From Thermoclostridium sp. (GTDB lineage: Bacteria; Bacillota; Clostridia; DSM-8532): a DNA stretch of 54,188 nt. This document shows, piece after piece, positions 1-7,845 of the stretch (the first letter of the stretch is position 1; each line of letters begins with the position of its first letter). Both the position numbers and the translations under genes were made by a program. The stretch is from NCBI GenBank assembly GCA_017995215.1, contig JAGOJH010000005.1, positions 1 to 54,188 of the forward strand, written 5' to 3'. The notes beneath the pieces are model-generated. The model was not told the origin of the DNA and ran no database searches. It saw only the letters and a list, made by a program, of their open reading frames with translations.

Positions 1-505
1 CAATTACGGTGTAGATATCGGCCTCACCGCCGTTTGTGATCCACTGCTTTGTGCCATTTAAAACATAACTGTCGCCATCGAGTACAGCAGTTGTTCGAAT
101 ACCCGCCGCGTCGCTGCCGGCATCGGCCTCGGTAAGCCCAAACGCAGCCATTTTACTTCCGCTTGCGATATCGGGAAGATATTTTTCCTTCTGCTCTTCG
201 TTTCCAAATAGAATGATTGGAAAGGTACCCAGCCCCGTTCCTGCAAAAGCCAACGCAATGCCGCCGCAAGCCCGGCTTAACTCCTCAACCACGAGGGACA
301 TCTCAAACACGCCGCCCCCGAGGCCTCCATATTTTTCTTCGATATAAACGCCGCACAGGTCAGACTGGGCGATATGCTTCATGATGTCATGGGGAAACTT
401 CCCTTCCCGATCATATTCTATCGCCACTGGAGCAATCTTTTCATCGGCTATTCTTGCGGCCAGTTCTTTTATCATTTGCTGTTCTTCCGTCAGGAAATAA
501 TTCAT
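1..505 (-). CDS. Acyl-CoA dehydrogenase, N-terminal part (runs off the left edge)
   Basis: The reverse strand encodes about 168 residues starting MNYFLTEEQQMIKELAARIA, the usual opening of short-chain (butyryl-type) acyl-CoA dehydrogenases, and continuing with the family signatures GLTEADAGSDA and NGTKQWITNG of the flavin- and substrate-binding region. These flavoenzymes oxidise acyl-CoA at C2-C3, or reduce enoyl-CoA in butyrate-forming clostridia. The ATG at 505 follows an AAGGGGTG ribosome binding site and a good promoter at 578-606. The C-terminal half with the catalytic glutamate lies outside the window, so the chain-length class cannot be decided. Confidence 0.93.
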   Translation of the reverse strand, partial: MNYFLTEEQQMIKELAARIADEKIAPVAIEYDREGKFPHDIMKHIAQSDLCGVYIEEKYGGLGGGVFEMSLVVEELSRACGGIALAFAGTGLGTFPIILFGNEEQKEKYLPDIASGSKMAAFGLTEADAGSDAAGIRTTAVLDGDSYVLNGTKQWITNGGEADIYTVI

Positions 506-577
506 ATCCAGCACCCCTTTTATTAACTATGTTCATTAGCAGAGATTATTATCTGGTAATAACTAAATATCATTAAG

Positions 578-606
578 AGTATATTATAAATCGTGTGCTG
601 ATGCAA
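578..606 (-). promoter_or_regulatory. Vegetative-type promoter of the acyl-CoA dehydrogenase gene
   Basis: On the minus strand, TTGCAT (606-601) and TATACT (583-578) are separated by exactly 17 bases, followed by a leader of about 65 bases to the ATG at 505. No other clear signal is seen in 506-749. Confidence 0.6.
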
Positions 607-749
607 GTATTGATTCATTGCAAAAAACCGAGCACAGCAATGAGAATTTGTTAGTTTCAGGGTGCTTCTTGAAGGCTCTGTACCGGCGAACCCTTAAGCA
701 GAACAAAATTCTTTATTGTTTCCGGCGGCACGGATATTCAAGGCATTAA

Positions 750-782
750 AAAACCGGGGCACGTTTTATCGTAACCCCGGTT
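750..782 (-). terminator. Intrinsic terminator after spoIIR
   Basis: An 8-bp stem (AACCGGGG with CCCCGGTT, 775-782 and 752-759) is followed on the minus strand by a run of T. It lies just past the spoIIR stop codon. Confidence 0.8.
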
Positions 783-797
783 ATGCTCCCACCCATC

Positions 798-1499
798 TCA
801 ATCGAAGCGGATAATCCCCCGGAAAAGCCCGGCCAGCTTTATTTTTGATTCCTGAAAAATCTCCACAATCTTGAACTTGATTTCAACAGGAATTTCAGTC
901 TCGGAGTCCGATGCCAGAACGAGGTCCAGTTCCTGCGATGACAACTCCTGCTTCAGCACATCCATATAATCTTCTTCCATTTCTCCCTTTGTATCGTCCA
1001 CAAAACACAGCGGCGGAAACATCACACACCACCAGTTCTGCCCTTCTGCCCGGCCTATTTCAACCTTTAGCGCATCATAAAACCCCGCAGGAAGGATAAC
1101 ATTTTCATACTGCTTTGTGGGAAACGGATACTTCCCAAAGGATACTCTGGCCAAATCGCTGAAGCCTTCTTTGGCAATCACCGAGTTCGCAACTGTTTCC
1201 AGTTCACCAACATGGTCCTTTACATAAACTCCGGCAGTTTCCTTCGTCTGAAGGCTGTCCATGCGCTCAGTCATGTAAGCGATAACCGCATCCCGCACAC
1301 GAAGTTTTAAGGCTTGGTCGGCATCACTGTCGCTGTTGGCCACAATATGAAGGCGGATCATGCTATCCGAAAGATCCTGGTTCACCTTTTCCGAATAAAA
1401 GCAGAATAGCAAAAAAAGAAATATCAAAGAATAAAGGATCGCCAGAATCCATTTGTTTGCTTTATTCATTCCTTTTATCTTTTCCAATGTCAACTCCAT
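798..1499 (-). CDS. spoIIR: Stage II sporulation protein R (SpoIIR)
   Basis: SpoIIR is the forespore-made secreted signal that activates the SpoIIGA protease in the mother cell, so that pro-sigma-E is processed. The protein has an N-terminal membrane/signal segment (WILAILYSLIFLFLLFCFYS) followed by the family signature IRLHIVANSDSDADQALKLR and a conserved C-terminal half with an NWWCVMFPPLCF motif. About 233 residues is normal. The start is uncertain: GAGGTG at about 1513-1518 is the ribosome binding site, so TTG at 1505 (spacing 6) or ATG at 1499 (spacing 12) are both more likely than the GTG at 1514 that lies inside that site. It is a single-gene unit with its own terminator. Confidence 0.93.
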   Translation of the reverse strand: MELTLEKIKGMNKANKWILAILYSLIFLFLLFCFYSEKVNQDLSDSMIRLHIVANSDSDADQALKLRVRDAVIAYMTERMDSLQTKETAGVYVKDHVGELETVANSVIAKEGFSDLARVSFGKYPFPTKQYENVILPAGFYDALKVEIGRAEGQNWWCVMFPPLCFVDDTKGEMEEDYMDVLKQELSSQELDLVLASDSETEIPVEIKFKIVEIFQESKIKLAGLFRGIIRFD

Positions 1500-1567
1500 T
1501 TTCAATGAAATCACCTCTTCACATCCAGGCTTTGCGCCTCAACATTTTGACCGCTTTATGACACCGG

Positions 1568-1597
1568 CAATTTTCCGGATTCACCAATGTTTATGAA
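1568..1597 (-). promoter_or_regulatory. Possible forespore (sigma-F/G-like) promoter of spoIIR
   Basis: On the minus strand TTCATA, a 15-base spacer and GGAAAATTG resemble the forespore consensus (GYATA, about 15 bases, GGNRANANT). spoIIR is a known sigma-F target in Bacillus, so the location fits, but the match is imperfect. The rest of 1598-1826 shows nothing recognisable. Confidence 0.3.
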
Positions 1598-1826
1598 TGT
1601 TCATTATGAATTCAGTATTGACATTGTTTCAGTTTTCAATACATCATTTTAAATATTTCTCTCGTATGGAATACTGAATACCCCTCTTCCCAAAACCGTT
1701 TCCCAGCTTTGGTAACAATGGAAACGTCCGAGATCACCCTTGTTTTTGCAAATGGTTTGCAGTTGCCAGTCTCCATAACGTACTTTTACTTGTTAGATCG
1801 CACCCATGCCGGGCGCACCTATAAAA

Positions 1827-1854
1827 AAGGTTTCCTGCTTGCACAGGAAACCTT
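1827..1854 (-). terminator. Perfect intrinsic terminator after the MetRS-like gene
   Basis: An 11-bp perfect stem (AAGGTTTCCTG / CAGGAAACCTT) with a six-base loop is followed on the minus strand by TTTTTTAT. It is the second of two hairpins sharing the same 19-base core. Confidence 0.85.
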
Positions 1855-1889
1855 GACCGATGATGCAGACAACATTTATTGAATGCCCT

Positions 1890-1916
1890 GAGTTTTCCTG
1901 CTTGCACAGGAACCTC
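1890..1916 (-). terminator. First, imperfect copy of the duplicated terminator hairpin
   Basis: The 19-base core TTTCCTGCTTGCACAGGAA (1894-1912) is repeated exactly at 1831-1849. This copy has a weaker stem flanked by GAG/CTC and lies about 10 bases past the stop of the MetRS-like gene. The two form a tandem terminator, apparently created by duplication. Confidence 0.6.
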
Positions 1917-1923
1917 GTTTTTC

Positions 1924-3915
1924 TTAGAACTGGCTGGGGTGCTTTTTAAAGAAGTCTACCCTCGCTTCGAGGAACTTCAGCTTGTGGCCAGGCTGCATAA
2001 ATGCGTAGACCGGCTCGAAGATTTTATCCCAACTCCAGAAGCTTTCATCCATGTTCATGAAATCACGAATCATATCAGTCCCTTCGGGCGCAATGGGGTG
2101 CATCAGCACTGTAGCGGTGCGCACCATATGGAAGCAGTCGACCAAAACCTGGCGGCGCAGCATGTCGTTATTTTCTTCTTCGGCCTGGCGGATGTATTTT
2201 ACCCAATATTTATTCAAATTGCGAATATAAATGTCCATGGTATTCATCACCAGATGGAATTCATACCGGTATATCAGCCTTTCAACCTCTAAAACTGTTT
2301 TGCGGGATTCCTGAAGAATTTCTTCGGAAACCTGGCCATGCGGAATCTCGCTGTCATAATACTTTTGTGAGGTATAGAAGCAGGAGCGCACCGCCCTGTT
2401 GAACACATTCGTTAAAAGGTTGCCTTCCTTCAGCACTGGATCACTATCGGTTTCGTTTGCTTTCGGGTTTAACGGCTTCGGCTGGAAGCTGACACTTCGG
2501 ATACCCAGGCCAAGGCCCAGGAAATGCGCGCGCAGCTGCTCGGGCATGTAATAATTCAGTAAATCGCCCGCCATCGGTGGTTTGATATTGCCGCTGGAGC
2601 TGGCCTTTTTGTTCAGGAAAAGGATATGGTTGTTCACAATCAGATCAGGAACCTGAAGTTGCCCGTTAGAAGGCGGAAAAGAGGGGTTCTCGCCCTGCAG
2701 GCCCATAAACATGGCCATTTCCGCCGGGCCGTAAAAATACACATTGTCCTGGCCGATAAACTGATACACCTTTGCGTCAGAGGAACACCACCAGTCTTTC
2801 CAGTCCCCCGCATTTCTCAATTCCAGCGCTGTTTTGGTAAAGGAAATGGGCGCCCACAAAGACTCGGGCCACACCCAGATGGTTAAGCCTTCAGCTCCCT
2901 CAATGGCCGGTGCTGGCACTCCCCATTCAATGTTTCCAGTAAGCCTGAATGGCACAAGGGTTTTACCGGTGCGGAAGCGAATGCCGTTCTCAGAAAGAAG
3001 ACTGCAGGCTTTTTCCCTATCTTCAAGGCTATGGAAGATCATCGTCTCGGATGATTTCTTTTCGTCGGTAAGGGTATGGGACGGCAGCTGATCTTCAAAG
3101 GATTTAACCTGATCGATAAATTCCTGTTTGATATAGATCACCGGAGGCTCTAAAAATTCCTCGATGCTTTTTACAGCAAAATCCCGGGAATTGGGCTGTT
3201 CCTTTACCGATGCCACCCATTGCTTCAGCAACGGGTAAAACTTTTCAAGATCGACATACCAGTTCACCACATCTCGCATTTCAGGCTTTTTCCCCGATAG
3301 GATGCTGCGGGGGTTCACAAGCTCTACCGGCTGATATTGATGCCCCAGTGCGCATTCATCGGCATAGCCCTTGTCTGAGGTACAGCCCTCAATGGGGCAT
3401 TGTCCGACAACCTGCCGGCCGTTCAGGAACACTTCATGCTCACTGTCGTAAAACTGTGATGTGGTCATTTTGATCAGATGACCGTTTTCATACAGCTTTC
3501 GGATCACCTCGTCGGAAACCTGCCGGTGGATTTCAGCGGCTCGCCCCAGACCCGAGGCGGAAAACAAATCTATGGCGATCTGGTAGGCATCCAGAACCTC
3601 TTTTTGCTTTTGGTGGTTTTTCATCACAAACTCTTCGATGGTGCCTGAAAACTCGCCATCACGCACCAACTGCATGTAATGCGCAACAATGGGAGATCCA
3701 AAGCAGTCTGTCCCTGAAACAAACAGAACATTTTCCTTACCGATGCGATCACGCAAAAAGCGGGCAAAAATGTCGGCGTGCACGAAAACGCCCCCGATAT
3801 GGCCAAAATGAAGCTCCTTGTTGCCATAGGGCATTCCTGCGGTCACAACCGCTCTTTTCGGAAATACGGGCCTAAGCTCATCAGCACTCAGGTTTTTATC
3901 ATTTTCCATATTCAT
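1924..3915 (-). CDS. MetRS-like class I tRNA ligase with degenerate KMSKS loop
   Basis: The 663-residue protein has the architecture of methionyl-tRNA synthetase: a HIGH motif as HFGH (residues 36-39), a zinc knuckle (C173, C178, C188, H192), a WGVPAP segment, and an alpha-helical anticodon-binding domain. The start chosen is ATG 3915 behind AGAGGTG; an upstream in-frame start exists but has no ribosome binding site. The catalytic KMSKS loop reads KASSSGN (437-443), so the second lysine is a serine. No C-terminal EMAP-type tRNA-binding domain is present. It may be a divergent MetRS or a paralogue with another role; whether the genome holds a second, canonical MetRS cannot be seen here. Confidence 0.8.
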   Translation of the reverse strand: MNMENDKNLSADELRPVFPKRAVVTAGMPYGNKELHFGHIGGVFVHADIFARFLRDRIGKENVLFVSGTDCFGSPIVAHYMQLVRDGEFSGTIEEFVMKNHQKQKEVLDAYQIAIDLFSASGLGRAAEIHRQVSDEVIRKLYENGHLIKMTTSQFYDSEHEVFLNGRQVVGQCPIEGCTSDKGYADECALGHQYQPVELVNPRSILSGKKPEMRDVVNWYVDLEKFYPLLKQWVASVKEQPNSRDFAVKSIEEFLEPPVIYIKQEFIDQVKSFEDQLPSHTLTDEKKSSETMIFHSLEDREKACSLLSENGIRFRTGKTLVPFRLTGNIEWGVPAPAIEGAEGLTIWVWPESLWAPISFTKTALELRNAGDWKDWWCSSDAKVYQFIGQDNVYFYGPAEMAMFMGLQGENPSFPPSNGQLQVPDLIVNNHILFLNKKASSSGNIKPPMAGDLLNYYMPEQLRAHFLGLGLGIRSVSFQPKPLNPKANETDSDPVLKEGNLLTNVFNRAVRSCFYTSQKYYDSEIPHGQVSEEILQESRKTVLEVERLIYRYEFHLVMNTMDIYIRNLNKYWVKYIRQAEEENNDMLRRQVLVDCFHMVRTATVLMHPIAPEGTDMIRDFMNMDESFWSWDKIFEPVYAFMQPGHKLKFLEARVDFFKKHPSQF

Positions 3916-4029
3916 AAATTCACCTCTGAACCGCTGCAAAAAACAGCTTTCAATATTTGAAGGCCACACAGCGGAATGCATGAAACCGTATAATCCCTTC
4001 CGGTTAGAACCCCTGTGCTTGTTACATCT

Positions 4030-4058
4030 ATTTTAATGATTGTTGATTACAGTGTCAA
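4030..4058 (-). promoter_or_regulatory. Strong vegetative promoter of the MetRS-like gene
   Basis: TTGACA (4058-4053), 17 bases, TAAAAT (4035-4030) on the minus strand, giving a leader of about 110 bases to the ATG at 3915. No T-box signature is seen in that leader. Confidence 0.75.
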
Positions 4059-4172
4059 TGAATAGTCCCGGAACTTTTTGATTGCTCCTTCACTTTGTTA
4101 CTGAACGCCGCAACTTGGAATAACGATACAAAACCCTGGATGAATTTCACAGGAATAGCTTTCAGATTGCTT

Positions 4173-4201
4173 TTGCTTCTTGCATGGAATTCCGATATAC
4201 T
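4173..4201 (+). promoter_or_regulatory. Promoter of the lytic transglycosylase gene
   Basis: TTGCTT (4173-4178), 17 bases, TATACT (4196-4201) on the plus strand, about 90 bases ahead of the probable start. It is divergent from the promoter at 4030-4058. Confidence 0.55.
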
Positions 4202-4290
4202 AAAATGAGAAGTACAAAAATTGTGAACGCATCTAGTCTGTCGGGAAAGGAAGCACGAGAGCCATTCCCATACGCCAGGAGGGTTGGAAG

Positions 4291-4935
4291 CTGAAATCAC
4301 GAATTAATGATATTTTTCAATCCAAAATAGTAGAAATACAATCACGGGTTCCTCTGAAAATTCGCAGTAACGACCAGGAGGCTTCCTTCAGCAGCGCCCT
4401 GGCTCAGGCTGAAGATGCAGTAAACCGTACTCTCTCCCTCGACACATCCATCAAAACCGAAGTGAAAAAAAACTTAAAACCATCTTCTCCCGGAAGCAAC
4501 GAAGCTGATTTCCCCCGCCTTTCAGCGGATGAGATTTCAACCATCATGCCCCGCATTAATGCCGCCATTAAGAACGCTTCGCAAAAATATGGGGTTGATG
4601 AAAATATGATACGAGCCATTATCAAGCTGGAATCATCTTTTCAGCCCTATTCTCTTTCCACCTCCGGCGCCATGGGGCTGATGCAGCTGATGCCCTTTAC
4701 TGCAGAGTGGCTATCGGTGACCGAGCCGTATGACATTGAACAGAATATTCAGGGAGGAACCCAGTATTACCGGGATCAGCTCGCCAAATTTGACGGAGAT
4801 GTTGAAAAAGCACTTGCAGCATACAACAAAGGGCCAAACACAGTGATAAAGTACGGTGGTGTTCCGCCACAGGCTGAAAGCTATGTGAGAAGGGTACTGC
4901 AGTATTATCAAATGTATAATCAAAGCAAATACTGA
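4291..4935 (+). CDS. Soluble lytic murein transglycosylase-like protein
   Basis: The C-terminal 110 residues form an SLT (GH23) domain: IRAIIKLESSF with the catalytic glutamate, the GAMGLMQLMP signature, and AAYNKGP. Such enzymes cleave the MurNAc-GlcNAc bond of peptidoglycan with formation of the anhydro product. No signal peptide is visible, as in many clostridial members. The frame is open back to a stop at 4234. The best ribosome binding site (AGGAGGG, 4277-4283) positions translation at CTG 4291, giving a 214-residue protein starting (M)KSRINDIFQSK. GTG at 4462 would give only the catalytic core. The CTG start is an inference from spacing. Confidence 0.85.
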   Translation: MKSRINDIFQSKIVEIQSRVPLKIRSNDQEASFSSALAQAEDAVNRTLSLDTSIKTEVKKNLKPSSPGSNEADFPRLSADEISTIMPRINAAIKNASQKYGVDENMIRAIIKLESSFQPYSLSTSGAMGLMQLMPFTAEWLSVTEPYDIEQNIQGGTQYYRDQLAKFDGDVEKALAAYNKGPNTVIKYGGVPPQAESYVRRVLQYYQMYNQSKY

Positions 4936-5030
4936 TCAGTATCATACTGTCTATTTAAAGCCGGTTCCCTGGCGCATCACTTTCTGAAGCTTCTGTGCTC
5001 TGTTACATCTTGGTCATGAAGCAGCCTGTC

Positions 5031-5248
5031 TGTGGAAAACTTTTCTGAAAATCACCAAAAATCGGTACTAAATTCACCTGATAAACTATCATTACGACTA
5101 TTCATCGCATTCTACGACATTTTTTTTGCAGTCCGTGGGGTTCCTTCTGTCATTTTGTCAAACCAAAAACCTTATTTCATCCACATCATCCACAGAGTTA
5201 TCCACAGGTAAAACAGCAATATTTCCTGTAGATTATGCCTTTTCCACA
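5031..5248. promoter_or_regulatory. Cluster of DnaA-box-like 9-mers
   Basis: Four sites in the same orientation lie within 72 bp: TCATCCACA (5177-5185 and 5186-5194), the consensus TTATCCACA (5198-5206) and TTTTCCACA (5240-5248). A fifth, inverted TTTTCCACA is at 5031-5039. Three are contiguous or almost so. The surrounding 4936-5303 stretch has no convincing gene. No dnaA, dnaN or rpmH is nearby, so this is not evidently oriC; a DnaA-titration or DnaA-regulated site is possible. Confidence 0.5.
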
Positions 5249-5303
5249 AAATTCACAAAAGAATCTTTGAAGCTTGAATTGAAGGAAAACTTGTTTTTGG
5301 GTC

Positions 5304-6329
5304 TCATCTGCATTTTTCACCAAGCTTCAAACCCGGAACCGCATTTAAGTCTAATCCTGCAAACTCCTGCTGCTGGTATGCAAAAAAGCCCGAAGAAGCA
5401 ATCATGGCTGCATTATCGGTGCAAAGCTGTAAGGGCGGATAATACATAGTTCTGCCATTATCATTGCAGGCTTTATCAAAGGCAGCGCGCAAGAAGGTAT
5501 TGGCCGCCACGCCACCTGCCAGGCATATGGTTTGGAAGCCTTTTTTAGCAGCTGCATCAATGGTATGCTGCACCAAAACATCCACCGCTGCCTTTTGGAA
5601 GGAAGCGCAGATATCTTCTACGGGTACGCTTTCTTTCTTTTGTTCAAATTGGTGCACCGTATTGATCACCGCTGTTTTAAGGCCACTAAAGCTGAAGTCA
5701 TACGGCTGATCGAGGAACCTGACCCTGGGGAAATGAAAAGCTTCACTGTTTCCTGCCGCGGCTTTTTTCTCAACCATAGGCCCGCCGGGATAACCCAGCC
5801 CTAATACCCGCGCAATTTTATCGAAGGCCTCCCCTGCTGCGTCATCCCTCGTCCTGCCAAGGATGACGGGTTTCTGCCAGTCCTCCATCGCGACCACATG
5901 GCTGTGACCGCCCGAAGCAACCAGACAAATGAATGGAGGTGCCAGTTCCGCATGAGCGATATAATTTGCGCAGATATGCCCCTCAATATGATTCACCCCA
6001 ACTAGTGGCTTATTTAGTGCAAAAGCCAGTGCTTTTGCCGCAGTCAGCCCTACCAGCAGCGCACCCACCAGGCCGGGGCCATAGGTGACGGCAATGCCAT
6101 CTATCGCTTCAAGAGTTATGCTTGCTTCTTTTAACGCTTTATCTATAACGGGAATGACCGATTCAACATGCTTGCGTGATGCAATTTCAGGCACCACACC
6201 GCCGTACTCGGCATGAAGCTTCACCTGGGTAGCGATAATATTGGAAAGAACCTTTCGTCCGTTCACAACCACCGCTGCTGAGGTCTCATCACAGCTGGAC
6301 TCTATCCCGAGGATGATCACATCTTTCAT
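5304..6329 (-). CDS. tsaD: tRNA N6-adenosine threonylcarbamoyltransferase TsaD
   Basis: TsaD transfers the threonylcarbamoyl group to A37 of ANN-decoding tRNAs in the TsaB-TsaD-TsaE complex. The 341-residue protein shows [15 protein letters not shown] at the N terminus, metal-binding H114 and H118 in [16 protein letters not shown], and the C-terminal CTDNAAMIA segment. The chosen start is ATG 6329; an in-frame GTG lies three codons upstream. The ribosome binding site is weak, but a promoter with 17-base spacing precedes it. No tsaB or tsaE is adjacent. Confidence 0.97.
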   Translation of the reverse strand: MKDVIILGIESSCDETSAAVVVNGRKVLSNIIATQVKLHAEYGGVVPEIASRKHVESVIPVIDKALKEASITLEAIDGIAVTYGPGLVGALLVGLTAAKALAFALNKPLVGVNHIEGHICANYIAHAELAPPFICLVASGGHSHVVAMEDWQKPVILGRTRDDAAGEAFDKIARVLGLGYPGGPMVEKKAAAGNSEAFHFPRVRFLDQPYDFSFSGLKTAVINTVHQFEQKKESVPVEDICASFQKAAVDVLVQHTIDAAAKKGFQTICLAGGVAANTFLRAAFDKACNDNGRTMYYPPLQLCTDNAAMIASSGFFAYQQQEFAGLDLNAVPGLKLGEKCR

Positions 6330-6387
6330 AAAAACCACGCTTTCTACAAACCGTTTTTCTTAAGCTCAGTTTGTGCATTCCAAAAAA

Positions 6388-6416
6388 ATTGTACTTGAAA
6401 ACCGGGCAATGTGCAA
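6388..6416 (-). promoter_or_regulatory. Promoter of tsaD
   Basis: TTGCAC (6416-6411), 17 bases, TACAAT (6393-6388) on the minus strand, about 60 bases upstream of the tsaD start. Confidence 0.6.
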
Positions 6417-6462
6417 CCCACCAGTAAAACGAGGGGAAAAATCATTAAAAACGCTAAATCGT

Positions 6463-6502
6463 GAATAGAGGATTTTTAAAGCAAAATCCAGCAATGAGCG
6501 CC
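6463..6502. repeat. Fragment of the dispersed intergenic repeat
   Basis: AGAGGATTTT, then GCAAAATCCAGCA and a TG.GCG tail resemble 24373-24412 inside the long repeat copy at 24.2-24.5 kb. This is an isolated piece in the 530-bp gap between tsaD and uppP. Confidence 0.4.
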
Positions 6503-6584
6503 TCACGTGACACGTAAAAAGAAAGAGCCTTTTCAGGCTCTTAAAAAAACAGGAGAAATGCTAATGTTCACTCTTATTGTAGCA

Positions 6585-6814
6585 CGGCCCAGGCTATAGT
6601 CCCATAGGCCAATAAGGCTATGCAATGGGACTATAGACCCAGGCCGTAAAGAATTTCAAGCCAATTCAATGAGCGTTAGCGCGAATTGTGTGCCAAAACG
6701 TGGGCGCTGAAAGCGCCTTCAAGGGGAGTGTTCCTCGGCTGAAGCCTGCGGTACACTCCCGACTTGCGCGTTTTGTGTGCAACTGGTTCATAACTGTCTG
6801 TGACAGTTATGAAC
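6585..6814. repeat. Cluster of four palindromes in intergenic DNA
   Basis: In order: a long inverted repeat 6585-6646 (CTATAGTCCCAT with ATGGGACTATAG, plus outer CGGCC/GGCCG); GGCGCT-GAA-AGCGCC at about 6705-6719; GGGAGTGT...ACACTCCC at 6724-6760; and a perfect 13-bp stem with a three-base loop at 6786-6814 (GTTCATAACTGTC / GACAGTTATGAAC). None is followed by a T-run, so they do not look like terminators. No coding potential was recognised here. Confidence 0.7.
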
Positions 6815-6859
6815 GGTCCGCGAGCGTTTTATCATATGCTCCTTGGTGGCAGTCAGGCT

Positions 6860-7654
6860 TTAGAAGAAAATGTGTAAAACCAGTTGATCCAAAAGCACCA
6901 ATGCGCCCAACACCCAAAGGTACCAGGAGAAATATTTCAGCTTTCGGTTCTGGATCAGCTTCAGCATGGTCTTTACCGCAAAAAAGCCTGCAACTGCTGC
7001 AAATAGCATTCCCAGCACCAGCGGGGCGGTACCGATCGCCGCAATGGTGTTTTCACCTGCTTTCACCATTTTGTAACCATCCAGCACCACCGCTGCCAGA
7101 ATAGCCGGTATTGACAGCAGGAAAGAGAAATCGGCAGCCGTTTTTTGTTCTATTCCCAAGGCCAGGGCAGATGAAATGGTCATGCCCGAGCGTGAAACAG
7201 CCGGCAGCATGGCAACGGCCTGTGCGGTACCTATCAGCAGCGGATCAGAGACCTTCATTTTTTCCAGATCCCGTTCCTTTTTACCTGCATTTTCAGCCAG
7301 CATCAGAATGATTCCCGTGAAAATGAAGCCAGCCCCCAATGTCGCACCCGTATCAAAAAGCTGCTCAATCATGTCATTGAACAGTAAGCCCAGAATCCCA
7401 ATAGGGATTGTCCCCAGAACAATATAGACAGGAAGCTTTGAAAAAGGTTTCTTGAGTATTTCAAGAAGCTTTTCACGGTAGACTACCATCACAGCTATCA
7501 AAGTGGCCAGGTGTAGAGCGATATCAAAGGTCAGTGCCCCTTCCTCTATGCCGAAGATTTTCTGTAAAAGCACCAGATGCCCGGAGCTGCTGATGGGCAA
7601 AAACTCGGAGAATCCCTGAACAATTCCCAGCAAAATAGCTTCAAATATTGACAT
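6860..7654 (-). CDS. uppP: Undecaprenyl-diphosphatase UppP (BacA family)
   Basis: This integral membrane enzyme dephosphorylates undecaprenyl diphosphate, recycling the lipid carrier for peptidoglycan and other polymers and giving bacitracin tolerance. The protein (264 residues) has the N-terminal signature GIVQGFSEFLPISSSGHL with the catalytic glutamate, and the second motif PAVSRSGMTI. Multiple hydrophobic segments fill the chain. ATG 7654, preceded by AAAGGA, is preferred to the upstream GTG. It is transcribed in the same direction as the glycosidase-like gene upstream, with 190 bp of repeat DNA between them. Confidence 0.96.
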   Translation of the reverse strand: MSIFEAILLGIVQGFSEFLPISSSGHLVLLQKIFGIEEGALTFDIALHLATLIAVMVVYREKLLEILKKPFSKLPVYIVLGTIPIGILGLLFNDMIEQLFDTGATLGAGFIFTGIILMLAENAGKKERDLEKMKVSDPLLIGTAQAVAMLPAVSRSGMTISSALALGIEQKTAADFSFLLSIPAILAAVVLDGYKMVKAGENTIAAIGTAPLVLGMLFAAVAGFFAVKTMLKLIQNRKLKYFSWYLWVLGALVLLDQLVLHIFF

Positions 7655-7719
7655 ATCAACATATCCTTTCACTAAAGAGTTCGCGCGAGGTCAAAACGCA
7701 AGCACTTCTTTTTGAACCC

Positions 7720-7813
7720 AGCAATTAAGGAATCATCAACCGGATAGCACATGTTTCTGCCCAAGGCAAAAAACATGGCATAAGGCAGGGGCATTTTTTT
7801 ATAGATGCCCCTG
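7720..7813. repeat. Dispersed intergenic repeat, partial copy (right-hand module)
   Basis: CAGCAATTAAGGAATC, GCACATGTTT, CCAAGGCAAAAAACATGGC and GGGGCATT align in order with the right half of the repeat at 24.4-24.5 kb (ATTAAGGTAAT, CACGTGTTT, TTTGGCAAAAAATACATG, GGGGGACATT). The end forms a 9-bp inverted repeat CAGGGGCAT / ATGCCCCTG (7786-7813). Confidence 0.55.
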
Positions 7814-7845
7814 TACAAACATATGCTATCTTAACAGGTTGTATG

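Noticed and set aside
3916-4030. T-box leader for the MetRS-like gene (and likewise for lysS)
   Set aside because: No AGGGTGG-type antiterminator sequence or specifier structure was found.
5031-5303. Chromosomal origin of replication
   Set aside because: DnaA-like boxes are present but no dnaA/dnaN/rpmH neighbourhood or clear AT-rich unwinding element was recognised.
6585-6814. CRISPR array or rho-independent terminators
   Set aside because: The palindromes differ from one another, there are no regular spacers and no T-runs.
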